From the NCBI GenBank assembly GCA_938041445.1, contig CALISO010000024.1, positions 1-60,986 of the forward strand: 60,986 bases of DNA. The letters are read 5' to 3'. The translations under genes were made by a program, and so were the position numbers. Positions 43,761 through 51,547 of the stretch are shown piece after piece. Each line of letters opens with the position of its first letter. Position 1 is the first letter of the stretch. This DNA is from an uncultured Saprospiraceae bacterium (lineage in GTDB: Bacteria > Bacteroidota > Bacteroidia > Chitinophagales > Saprospiraceae). The notes below the pieces were generated by a model. It was not told the origin of the DNA and made no database searches. It worked only from the letters and a program-made list of their open reading frames with translations.

Positions 43761-44840
43761 TTAGTCTAGATCATTTTCATTGTTCTCTAACGTATACAGC
43801 ACTTTCACAAAAAAACTATAGTTAGCCATACCTTCTGAGATGCCATTAGACTTTAAGTAGGCTCCGTAGATCTTATCTTTTATTGGACCAAAAAGTGGTG
43901 TATAGTCTCTCAGTTTCTCATTAATATCATCCAAATCATCGATGATTTCTTGTGGCAGCTCTGATCTGAACGTGAAATATACTTCTCTATCAGTTGCAAT
44001 TTGATCAAAAGCTAAATATCTAAAAAATGCCATCTCAGCTGAATAAGCAACCCAAGGATTAGGACTTTGGCGACAAGCAAGATACGCAATCAGATTACAA
44101 TCGGACTCTTCTGTGATCCCATATCCATGTAACATCTCATGAGCCGTTGTGAATGGTATTTGTACATGAGAAAGACCAGAATCAATGTGACCTTGAAACG
44201 TCTGTGACAAGTATACTCCTGATGTCTCCAGTCTAAGCAAGAATCCTTTTGGTAAGTCTTGGACTTTCATTCCTGTCCTTGGTCGATAGCTATAGTCCCC
44301 AAGTTTATATTGACTATTCAATATTCCGATAAAGTCATTTAAGCTTGACTGCAACTCTAATTGGAGTTGTTGATGATCAATCTCATCAGGTATGACAAAT
44401 TCTTGACGCAGTTGAGCCATCTTTTGAGCTTGACTCTCTAGATGAGATATTATCCATTCGTTGGTAGGTTGCTCAACCTCAAGAGAAATGCGATCCACAA
44501 AGGATGGTAAGCGATAATTAAATCCCCAAAACACATAGAATGAACAAAATGTGAATAAAAGGCTGCACAATACTGTCTCTAAGCCTGACAGCCACCGTCC
44601 ACGAACTAAGGAGTAAATTCCATAAAACAACCACAACAGTAACCCTACTCCAATCAAATAAAGACTTGGAAATGGAAGTACACCTAAGATAGCGGATCCG
44701 ATACTTGAACAAAATGGGTACCAATACTGATGATAAAACACATCAAAACTTGCTTGGCCAAGCCTCGACCACAGCAAAAACCATAAATACACACCTCCTA
44801 ATGCAAATGTCACATATCGACTAATGCGAATATTAGACAT
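43761..44840 (-). CDS. DUF3810 membrane protein with a zinc-protease-like HExxH motif
   Basis: The protein of about 359 residues has N-terminal helices (VTFALGGVYLWFLLW, AILGVLPFPSLYLIGVGLLL, LETVLCSLLFTFCSFYVF). A soluble C-terminal domain contains AHEMLHGYGITEESDCNLIA, a HExxH zinc-binding motif, with a further conserved Glu nearby. This is the DUF3810 family. A metallopeptidase function is suggested by the motif but I know of no experimental proof. The ATG at 44840 is chosen; upstream in-frame codons run into the thioredoxin promoter region. It is divergent from trxA. Confidence 0.85.
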   Translation of the reverse strand: MSNIRISRYVTFALGGVYLWFLLWSRLGQASFDVFYHQYWYPFCSSIGSAILGVLPFPSLYLIGVGLLLWLFYGIYSLVRGRWLSGLETVLCSLLFTFCSFYVFWGFNYRLPSFVDRISLEVEQPTNEWIISHLESQAQKMAQLRQEFVIPDEIDHQQLQLELQSSLNDFIGILNSQYKLGDYSYRPRTGMKVQDLPKGFLLRLETSGVYLSQTFQGHIDSGLSHVQIPFTTAHEMLHGYGITEESDCNLIAYLACRQSPNPWVAYSAEMAFFRYLAFDQIATDREVYFTFRSELPQEIIDDLDDINEKLRDYTPLFGPIKDKIYGAYLKSNGISEGMANYSFFVKVLYTLENNENDLD

Positions 44841-44940
44841 ATGAATTGGGACTCTTGTGAACTTTGACAATATTGATGGCGTTATTGAGTTATTGGTGTA
44901 AAATAAATTACATCTTTGTTTTATAAAATTAAGAATTATT

Positions 44941-45258
44941 ATGGCATTTGAATTCACTGACACGAATTTCCAAGAGTCTGCAATTGACAGCTCAGGATTG
45001 AAAGTTGTTGATTTTTGGGCAGAATGGTGTGGACCTTGTAGGTTAGTAACACCGATTATTGATGAGCTTAGTGCGGACTATGATGGTCAGGCATTAATCG
45101 GAAAGGTCAACGTTGATCACAATCCCGAAGTCTCGATGAAATATGGAGTGAGAAGTATTCCTACGATACTATTCATTAAAGATGGAGAAGTTGTAGACAA
45201 GCATGTTGGCGTAGCCACAAAAGCTAGTCTAGAAGAGAAGATTAAAAGTTTTATCTAG
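44941..45258 (+). CDS. trxA: Thioredoxin
   Basis: This classic cytoplasmic thioredoxin (105 residues) has the active site WCGPC (Cys30, Cys33) in the context VDFWAEWCGPCR. The cis-Pro motif is in YGVRSIPTILFIKDG. It has no signal peptide. It reduces ribonucleotide reductase, peroxiredoxins and MsrB-type enzymes. A strong, probably bidirectional terminator follows 23 bases after the stop codon. Confidence 0.97.
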   Translation: MAFEFTDTNFQESAIDSSGLKVVDFWAEWCGPCRLVTPIIDELSADYDGQALIGKVNVDHNPEVSMKYGVRSIPTILFIKDGEVVDKHVGVATKASLEEKIKSFI

Positions 45259-45280
45259 TATTACGTACAGATATACATTA

Positions 45281-45313
45281 AAAAAGCCGTCGATTAATCG
45301 ACGGCTTTTTTTG
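45281..45313. terminator. Bidirectional Rho-independent terminator between trxA and the FKBP gene
   Basis: The stem AAAAAGCCGTCGAT (45281-45294) pairs with ATCGACGGCTTTTT (45297-45310), nearly perfect, and the whole element is palindromic. A flanking A run on the left and T run on the right give a U tract in both directions, fitting the two convergent genes. Confidence 0.93.
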
Positions 45314-45364
45314 TTTGTCTTATACAGGCTATGACCTTCAGGCCTAAGCTGCCTAATCCTTAGC

Positions 45365-45868
45365 CTACTTTGTAGGGTTTAATACTTCTACGTCAAATGC
45401 TAACGTAGAATTAGCAGCGATGGGACCTTTAGCTCTTGAGCCATATGCCTTCGCTGATGGAATGAGCAATGTCGCTTTAGTTCCTTCTTTGACAGTAACT
45501 AACCATTCATTCCAACCAGAAATCATCTGACCAACATTGAATGAAAGAGGCTTGTTTCTTTTATAACTAGAGTCAAATTCTTTACCATCTAATGTGTAAC
45601 CTTTGTAGTGAGCACTGACTGGACCTCCTGGCTTAATAGGAGCACCACTACCCTCTACTAGACTGCAAACATAGACTCCATTGGTCATCCTGCTACAATC
45701 TAGATTGTTAGCATTGATATATTCTACAATTGCATTTTCCTCAATATCAGATTGAGAAGTTGGATTCTCAACTTTAGTTGGTTTAGGATTCTTTCCTTTT
45801 TCTGCTGATGGCTTGCATGCGAAGCAAAGAAGGACCATCAGAAGTGCAGGTAATAAATATCTTTTCAT
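45365..45868 (-). CDS. FKBP-type peptidyl-prolyl cis-trans isomerase, lipoprotein
   Basis: The protein of about 167 residues has a lipoprotein signal (LLMVLLCFAC) and a linker rich in Lys, Pro and Thr. An FKBP domain follows: GGPVSAHYKGYTLDGKEFDS, FNVGQMISGWNEWL, VKEGTKATLLIPSAKAYGSR and IAANSTLAFDVEVL. It should speed up proline isomerisation in the periplasm, as FkpA/Mip-like chaperones do. The start is the ATG at 45868; a promoter element lies 24 bases upstream. Confidence 0.93.
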   Translation of the reverse strand: MKRYLLPALLMVLLCFACKPSAEKGKNPKPTKVENPTSQSDIEENAIVEYINANNLDCSRMTNGVYVCSLVEGSGAPIKPGGPVSAHYKGYTLDGKEFDSSYKRNKPLSFNVGQMISGWNEWLVTVKEGTKATLLIPSAKAYGSRAKGPIAANSTLAFDVEVLNPTK

Positions 45869-45892
45869 TTGAATGTTATATTTGTGTGAGCA

Positions 45893-45900
45893 CAAAACTA
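45893..45900 (-). promoter_or_regulatory. Promoter -7 element (TAGTTTTG) for the FKBP gene
   Basis: The minus strand reads TAGTTTTG, followed by T, a full match 24 bases upstream of the ATG at 45868. It sits in the short gap after the FMN reductase gene, so the FKBP gene can be transcribed on its own. Confidence 0.45.
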
Positions 45901-45908
45901 CCAATAAT

Positions 45909-46457
45909 CTAGCTACAATAATCTAGATATTCTTCTGAATGTGATTTGAATAATTCAATGGTTGCTTGATCAAGAGTACCGTCAGCACTAAGCACTTTGT
46001 GGATTTGAGAGACAGGAATTTTATTTTGGAAGGTGCTCATTCCAAGGTAATTGAGAGCATTAGTTAGATGATCCATTCCTCTTAGGTTACCACTTCTACC
46101 AGATGCTACTCCTATCATTGCCACATTCTTTCCTTTGAAGGACTTCTCCTTATCCCTTATCGATACTGCATCTATAAGAAACTTTAGTATACCTGGAAAT
46201 GTTCCATTGTACTCCGGCAATACAAAGAGAAAATGATTGTTAGGCAAGATAACTTCATCTTGAAACAGCCTAATTTTATCATGTTGATGCTCAGCACCGT
46301 ACATTGTTGAATCTATTGTCATACCGTTCAATTTCTCTAGAGAATGTACAGTGACATTAGACCAAGATTCTTCAGCTAATTCTCCATAGATATTTGCAAT
46401 AGCTAACGATCGACTCGAGGGTCTATTCGTACAGCTTATGATAGTAAGATTGGCCAT
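45909..46457 (-). CDS. NADPH-dependent FMN reductase family oxidoreductase
   Basis: The 182-residue flavodoxin-fold protein has the FMN phosphate-binding start IISCTNRPSSRSLAIANIYG, FVLPEYNGTFPGILKFLIDA and MIGVASGRSGNLRGMDHL. The family reduces quinones, azo compounds or chromate using NAD(P)H; the real substrate is unknown. It has no signal peptide. It may be cotranscribed with the FKBP gene, but a promoter lies between them. Confidence 0.9.
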   Translation of the reverse strand: MANLTIISCTNRPSSRSLAIANIYGELAEESWSNVTVHSLEKLNGMTIDSTMYGAEHQHDKIRLFQDEVILPNNHFLFVLPEYNGTFPGILKFLIDAVSIRDKEKSFKGKNVAMIGVASGRSGNLRGMDHLTNALNYLGMSTFQNKIPVSQIHKVLSADGTLDQATIELFKSHSEEYLDYCS

Positions 46458-46548
46458 GTTTGATGTTTGATTTCACAAAGAAAAACAATGATTCTTAGGA
46501 TTGGTTGAATCGGAGTAAGGAATCTTATCAAATGGAGACCAATATCCC

Positions 46549-46557
46549 TACATTTGC
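46549..46557 (+). promoter_or_regulatory. Promoter -7 element (TACATTTGC) for the hydrolase-parAB operon
   Basis: This perfect TAnnTTTG plus C ends 19 bases before the ATG at 46577. The spacing to the start codon is the same as for the element at 30737 and its gene. Confidence 0.55.
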
Positions 46558-46576
46558 ATAAAATACAGACCACAGG

Positions 46577-47242
46577 ATGAAACTCACATATCTTGGACAT
46601 AATGCCCACATCATAGAAGTCAATGATAAGGTAATCATGGTTGATCCATTTTTCCCAGAAGGACTACCAGACCTTCCTCTATCAATAGACTACCTAATCT
46701 TGACACATGCTCACCAAGATCACATCTTGAATGCGGAAGAAATCCTCAAGAGTCATGGTTGTAAAGTGATTGCGAACTATGAAGTAACTTCCTTTTTTAT
46801 AGACAAAGGGCATGAAGGATTGCCACTTAATCACGGGGGCGATATTACAATTGACAATATCAACATCAAGGCAGTCAATGCCGTACATTCTAGTTCATTT
46901 CCAGATGGGTCTTACGGTGGTAATCCAGTTGGATTTGTCATTTCAGCCAGTAACAAGACTATTTATCTTGCTGGAGATACGGCTTTGACTTGGGATATGA
47001 AGTTAATTCCGATGACTTCTCCTAAGTTAGATCTTGCTATTTTGCCAATAGGCAATACATTTACAATGGGATATAAAGATGCAAGACTAGCAGCTGAGTT
47101 TGTTGATTGCAAGAAAGTCCTGGGATGTCACTATGACACTTTCCCTCCTATCAAGATTGATAATGATGAAGCGATTCAATATTTCAAGGAAGGTGGATAT
47201 GAGTTAATCTTATTAGCTAATGGAGCAAATATTACGGTCTAA
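46577..47242 (+). CDS. UPF0173 metal-dependent hydrolase (MBL fold)
   Basis: The 221-residue protein has the MBL signatures LGHNAHIIEV, ILTHAHQDHILNAEE and YLAGDTALTWDM, and the closing segment GCHYDTFPPIKID, as in the UPF0173 group. Members are small cytoplasmic hydrolases of unknown substrate, some related to UlaG. It is the first gene of a tight run with parA (12-base gap), parB, DUF5683 and an acyltransferase. Confidence 0.92.
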   Translation: MKLTYLGHNAHIIEVNDKVIMVDPFFPEGLPDLPLSIDYLILTHAHQDHILNAEEILKSHGCKVIANYEVTSFFIDKGHEGLPLNHGGDITIDNINIKAVNAVHSSSFPDGSYGGNPVGFVISASNKTIYLAGDTALTWDMKLIPMTSPKLDLAILPIGNTFTMGYKDARLAAEFVDCKKVLGCHYDTFPPIKIDNDEAIQYFKEGGYELILLANGANITV

Positions 47243-47254
47243 ACGATCATAACT

Positions 47255-48013
47255 ATGGGAAAAATAATCGCAATAGCGAATCAGAAAGGTGGTGTAGGAA
47301 AGACAACGACTGCGATAAACTTTGCATCAGCACTAGCAATCTTAGAATATAAAGTCTTGCTGGTTGATGTAGATCCTCAGGGAAATGCCTCTACTGGACT
47401 AGGTGTAGGCCTTGAGGGTGGTACAATCTATGATGTGATCACAAGTCAAAAAACAATCCAAGACATCATAGCAGGAACAGATGATGCCAATCTAGATGTT
47501 GCGCCAGCTGATATCAACCTTGTCGGCGCAGAAATAGAACTTGTAGATCTTGAAGAAAGAGAATTTATCTTGAAGAATGCCATAGACAGCATCAAGTCAG
47601 AATACGATTTCATTATAATGGATTGCCAGCCGAGTCTAGGAATCATTACTGTCAATGCATTAACGGCTGCAGATTCAGTTCTTATTCCTATACAAGCAGA
47701 GGTATTTGCCCTACAAGGTTTAGGGAAACTTACAGAAACGATTGATATCATCAAGACAAGTCTCAATCCAGAATTGACTGTAGAAGGTATACTATTGTCA
47801 ATGTTTGATAAGCGATTAGTGATGTCAAGAATGGTTGTCGATCAGATCAAGGAGAGCTCTGAGTATGATGTCTATGAGACTAAAATCAATCGGAATATCA
47901 AAATTGCTGAATCTCCTATCGCTGGCCAATCAGTAATACATTACGATGTGAAGAGTACTGGAGCTCGAGACTTCATCAACCTTGCTACTGAGTTCATTTC
48001 CAAGCAGAACTAG
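47255..48013 (+). CDS. parA: Chromosome partitioning ATPase ParA
   Basis: ParA is a Walker-type ATPase that binds DNA nonspecifically and moves ParB-parS complexes apart. The 252-residue protein has the deviant Walker A KGGVGKTT (11-18), VDVDPQGNASTGLG, the Walker B-like IIMDCQPSLGIITVNAL and GILLSMFDKRL. It is of chromosomal Soj size, without an N-terminal regulatory extension. parB follows after 38 bases. Confidence 0.96.
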   Translation: MGKIIAIANQKGGVGKTTTAINFASALAILEYKVLLVDVDPQGNASTGLGVGLEGGTIYDVITSQKTIQDIIAGTDDANLDVAPADINLVGAEIELVDLEEREFILKNAIDSIKSEYDFIIMDCQPSLGIITVNALTAADSVLIPIQAEVFALQGLGKLTETIDIIKTSLNPELTVEGILLSMFDKRLVMSRMVVDQIKESSEYDVYETKINRNIKIAESPIAGQSVIHYDVKSTGARDFINLATEFISKQN

Positions 48014-48051
48014 AGCAAGATTATCATTACCGCCCAATAACCGATAAAACT

Positions 48052-48963
48052 ATGGCAAAGAATACAAAAGATAAATTAGGATCAGGACTCAAGGCTCTCT
48101 TAGCTAACTCCAATGCTAAACCAAAGTCACAAGCAACTAAGCAATCCGTATCACAGGTGAGTGGAGTTGCGATGATTCCTATCGAAAACATAGAAGCGAA
48201 CCCATTCCAACCAAGGACAGAATTTGAAGAAGAAAAATTACTAGAGCTTGTCGCATCCTTGAAGACTTATGGATTAATCCAGCCGATTACGGTAAGAAAG
48301 TTAAGCGATACAGCATTCCAGATCATCAGTGGAGAACGAAGATATCGTGCAAGTAAGCTAGCGAATCTCAAAGAAATACCTGCTTACATACGAGAGGCTG
48401 ATGACAACACTGTGCTAGAAATGGCACTAGTCGAAAATATCCAAAGAGCTGATCTCAATGCATTAGAAATAGCGATCACTTATCAAAGACTGGTGGATGA
48501 ATGTGAAATCAATCACGAAGAACTTGCTGACAGGGTCGGTAAAAAGCGGAGTACTGTCAGTAACTATATCCGACTACTGAAGTTACCCGCTGAGATCCAA
48601 AAAGCGCTTAAGGATGGAAAACTCAGTATGGGGCATGCTAGAGCAATTCTCAGTCTTGAGAATGCAGACCAGATATCACTAGTCTCTAAGCAGATCATCG
48701 CTGATTCATTATCTGTACGTGCTACAGAAGTCCTTGTAAAGTCTATGAGACATCAAGATACTCCTCCCTCATCGCCTTCATCTGATACAGATCGACTAGA
48801 AGATAATCATGAAAAACGTATGGTCGAGTCATTTAGAAAGGTTATAATGGATTCGCTTGGAAGTAAAGTAAAGATCAATCGAAATACCGATGGTTCAGGA
48901 AAAATCGTTATCAACTTCAAGAACAATAAAGAACTAGAAGATATCATCGATTACTTTGAATAA
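48052..48963 (+). CDS. parB: Chromosome partitioning protein ParB
   Basis: ParB is a CTP-dependent DNA clamp that loads at parS. The 303-residue protein has the N-terminal ParA-interacting start GSGLKALLAN and the CTPase domain with PFQPRTEFEEEKLLELVASL, GLIQPITVRK, GERRYRASKLA and ENIQRADLNALEIA. The helix-turn-helix is in ELADRVGKKRSTVSNYIRLL and the C-terminal dimerisation part is basic. I see no parS palindrome in the window. The DUF5683 gene starts within its last codons. Confidence 0.96.
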   Translation: MAKNTKDKLGSGLKALLANSNAKPKSQATKQSVSQVSGVAMIPIENIEANPFQPRTEFEEEKLLELVASLKTYGLIQPITVRKLSDTAFQIISGERRYRASKLANLKEIPAYIREADDNTVLEMALVENIQRADLNALEIAITYQRLVDECEINHEELADRVGKKRSTVSNYIRLLKLPAEIQKALKDGKLSMGHARAILSLENADQISLVSKQIIADSLSVRATEVLVKSMRHQDTPPSSPSSDTDRLEDNHEKRMVESFRKVIMDSLGSKVKINRNTDGSGKIVINFKNNKELEDIIDYFE

Positions 48964-49636
48964 ACTTCTTTACATATTGATTAGTGTATGCATCAGCATC
49001 CAGCTATGTGGACAAATAGAAGATTCTCTATCTACTGGAATAGTAGATACAATACCCGCAGTTGATATAGATGATAATCCCAATAAAGTAAAGGAGAATA
49101 TACCTGCAGAATCTATAGTAGTGCAAGACTCTACATTAACCATCGACGAAGAACTATTGAATGAATCTGTCAAAGAAGACAGTATTGTTGGCTTTTTTAG
49201 TTTGTTCAAAGGTGAACCTGGAAAAGCTGCCTTATACTCACTTATCGTCCCTGGAGGAGGACAAATTTATAATCGTAGATGGTGGAAAGTACCTTTGGCT
49301 ATTGGTGCTGATGCGACGGCTATTTCTATTGCTATCTATTGGAATAGACAATATAACAACTACTCGGACGCCTATATACGCTTTCTTGCAGGTGAAATAA
49401 ATAATGTCGGTGGGGTCACTAACATATCGACAATGCAAACCAACCGTGATAGACTCAGGCAGTATCGTGACTACTCTTGGTTCGCAGTAGGTATTGTCCA
49501 TATTGTGACTGTGGTGGAAGCATTTGTTGATAGACACTTACTAGAGTTTGATATGAATGAAGACTTAACTCTTGAGGTCATTGGCATCAAAGACCCTTAT
49601 TCTGTGACCTTAGCCTCAGTTAACTACCGATTCTAA
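48956..49636 (+). CDS. DUF5683 membrane protein
   Basis: The 226-residue protein has a signal peptide (LLYILISVCISIQLCG), an acidic stretch, and then the DUF5683 core, with PGKAALYSLIVPGGGQIYNR, KVPLAIGADATAISIAIYW and WFAVGIVHIVTVVEAFVDRHL. The core holds two or three hydrophobic helices. Its start is a TTG that overlaps parB by 8 bases, so translation is coupled. DUF5683 genes often follow parAB in Bacteroidota; the function is unknown. Confidence 0.9.
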   Translation: MNKLLYILISVCISIQLCGQIEDSLSTGIVDTIPAVDIDDNPNKVKENIPAESIVVQDSTLTIDEELLNESVKEDSIVGFFSLFKGEPGKAALYSLIVPGGGQIYNRRWWKVPLAIGADATAISIAIYWNRQYNNYSDAYIRFLAGEINNVGGVTNISTMQTNRDRLRQYRDYSWFAVGIVHIVTVVEAFVDRHLLEFDMNEDLTLEVIGIKDPYSVTLASVNYRF

Positions 49637-50212
49637 ATGCATTTTCCAACCAAGAATATTTATACTAGGTTTTTTCATATACTTGGCTATAAACTTATCA
49701 ACACACCTCCTCCAGAATTCCATAAGTGTATAGTAATCTATGTTCCTCACACGAGCAATTGGGATTACATATTAGGTGTTACGTGTCTACTGGGACTTGG
49801 GATGCCGGTCAGAGTAGCAATCAAAGAATTTTGGACTAGATGGCCATTTGGCATTGTAATCAAGCGATTTGGAGGGATTGGTATAGATAGATCTCACGAA
49901 AGTAAAGTATCTCATGTTGATGTGCTAGCAGAGGCAATACAGGCCCTTGACAAATGTGCTCTAGTTGTCACACCTGAAGGATCTAGAAAACTCAGAACTA
50001 AGTGGAAGACTGGATTCTATTATATCGCTCAGAAGGCAAATGTCCCCATCGTTACGATCAAAGGTAACTATGCAGATAAGACTGCTGAATTTGGTCCAGT
50101 GATACTACCTTCAGAAACTTTGGATGAGGCGATGACAACTTTGACAAAATACTTCAAAGACAGCAAGGCTAAGTTTCCAGAATTGTTTGCTGTAGATGAG
50201 AGATATGGCTAA
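49637..50212 (+). CDS. 1-acyl-sn-glycerol-3-phosphate acyltransferase-like protein
   Basis: The 191-residue protein has the PlsC acyltransferase motifs: HTSNWDY (the HX4D catalytic pair), GGIGIDRS, VTPEGSR and PIVTIKGNY. It makes phosphatidic acid or acylates a related lipid at the inner membrane. The ATG directly follows the stop codon of the DUF5683 gene, with no gap, so they are one transcript. Short members of this type lack the N-terminal helices of E. coli PlsC. Confidence 0.9.
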   Translation: MHFPTKNIYTRFFHILGYKLINTPPPEFHKCIVIYVPHTSNWDYILGVTCLLGLGMPVRVAIKEFWTRWPFGIVIKRFGGIGIDRSHESKVSHVDVLAEAIQALDKCALVVTPEGSRKLRTKWKTGFYYIAQKANVPIVTIKGNYADKTAEFGPVILPSETLDEAMTTLTKYFKDSKAKFPELFAVDERYG

Positions 50213-50348
50213 AATACAGGGTTAACTTTCTCGCTTTTAGGGTCAAGACGTAACAGCTAGAATTCCCTCAGGTTAGCGAATCAAGTTTTGATAAGTGAAT
50301 TAGAAGTTGTATTATTAACAATCAAACAATCAACAAAACTTATTACTT

Positions 50349-50750
50349 ATGATGCAATATTATTTAGCTAACTGGAAAAAATTCGCAACCTTCACTGGGA
50401 GAGCACGTCGAAGTGAATATTGGTGGTTTCAATTAATAAATATGGCAATTTATTTTTTACTAGCGATGTTAGGGACTGCTTTGTTAGTCGGGGGTGGAGA
50501 AACTATTGGAGTAATGGGAGCAATTCCTATGATTATCGCTTATGTTTTCCTATTTGCTGTATTGATACCTACACTAGCTAGTGGAGTTCGTAGAATGCAT
50601 GATGTAGGCAAGAGTGGCTGGTATCTATTAATACCTATCTACAGTCTTATTTTAGCATTTACTGATAGTCAGCCTGGAAGTAATAAATGGGGGCCAAATC
50701 CAAAAGGCATTGGAGCCGGAGCTGAAGCAGCTGATCACTTAGTTATATGA
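50349..50750 (+). CDS. DUF805 membrane protein
   Basis: The 133-residue protein has the DUF805 signature at both ends: FTGRARRSEYWWFQLIN at residues 16-32 and GVRRMHDVGKSGWYLLIP followed by GSNKWGPNPKG. Three hydrophobic helices lie between and after them. Function is unknown; it sits in the inner membrane. Two ATG codons, 50349 and 50352, are both possible starts. It converges on the RDD gene after a 10-base gap. Confidence 0.92.
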   Translation: MMQYYLANWKKFATFTGRARRSEYWWFQLINMAIYFLLAMLGTALLVGGGETIGVMGAIPMIIAYVFLFAVLIPTLASGVRRMHDVGKSGWYLLIPIYSLILAFTDSQPGSNKWGPNPKGIGAGAEAADHLVI

Positions 50751-50760
50751 ACTAGAACTA

Positions 50761-51468
50761 CTACCGAGTAAGCATAATGTAGTCATTAAGTACTTTTCTG
50801 AGGAAACCTAACTTATTTGATACTTGACCTTTCAATTTAAAATCTCGGTGAATCTTACTAGATAAATCTGATAAAAGCTTACTGTTATTTGCAGTAGGCT
50901 TTTTTTGATATCTACCTATTGCTTCCTTCACTAATAGCATATCCTTATCATTATACATGGTAACGAGAGGATAACTGATAGTATAACTGTCATCAGAGAG
51001 TTCCTTGATAGACTCAAGAGCAACATGTGAGTCATTTTGAATTCTCACAACAGCTGTGTTGGCAAGAATATCTCCAAGGCGTTGCTTCTTTTTTGATGAT
51101 GTTGCGAAAATAATAGCCAAGATGCCAACACTAGCTGTGATATCAATCAATCTAAACATCCATCTCATTACTAAGTCCAACAATTCTGGTCTATCCCCTC
51201 TCAACGAGATGACACGTAACTTTAAAAGCATCTTACCTAATGACTGTCCGTCAAAAAAATACTCCATTATCAAGTGATAACACATTAACACTGGTACAAC
51301 TAACAACATCTGTCCAACTTGTGAACCCAATGTGATCAAACCAGCAAATGAGGCATAAATCATCAAGATAAATCCATCGATAATTGTAGCAAGTATGCGC
51401 TGAGCTACATTAGCCAATTCGACTGAAACAACAATATTATGGGAAGTGGTTATCTCTAATTTATCCAT
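50761..51468 (-). CDS. RDD-family membrane protein
   Basis: The protein of about 235 residues has the RDD domain with VELANVAQRILATIIDGFIL, FFDGQSLGKMLLKLRVI and KKKQRLGDILANTAVVR. It spans four hydrophobic helices and ends in a charged cytoplasmic tail. I start it at the ATG at 51468 (MDKLEITTSHN); the open frame upstream is not conserved-looking and would run into the divergent gene. RDD genes commonly neighbour SpoIIM and MoxR genes, as here, and may help in membrane transport or ion homeostasis. Confidence 0.9.
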   Translation of the reverse strand: MDKLEITTSHNIVVSVELANVAQRILATIIDGFILMIYASFAGLITLGSQVGQMLLVVPVLMCYHLIMEYFFDGQSLGKMLLKLRVISLRGDRPELLDLVMRWMFRLIDITASVGILAIIFATSSKKKQRLGDILANTAVVRIQNDSHVALESIKELSDDSYTISYPLVTMYNDKDMLLVKEAIGRYQKKPTANNSKLLSDLSSKIHRDFKLKGQVSNKLGFLRKVLNDYIMLTR

Positions 51469-51547
51469 CGAATATAAATATAGCCAAATCGAACATTGAA
51501 TAGCAACATTTCTACATATCTTACAGCAAAGAAACCGAAATACAGAG

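Noticed and set aside
47255-48963. A parS site near parAB
   Set aside because: The few CACGTG cores noticed by eye in the window (near 14608 and 57299) do not extend into the longer parS-type palindrome. The parS sites are probably elsewhere, as chromosomal parS often are.
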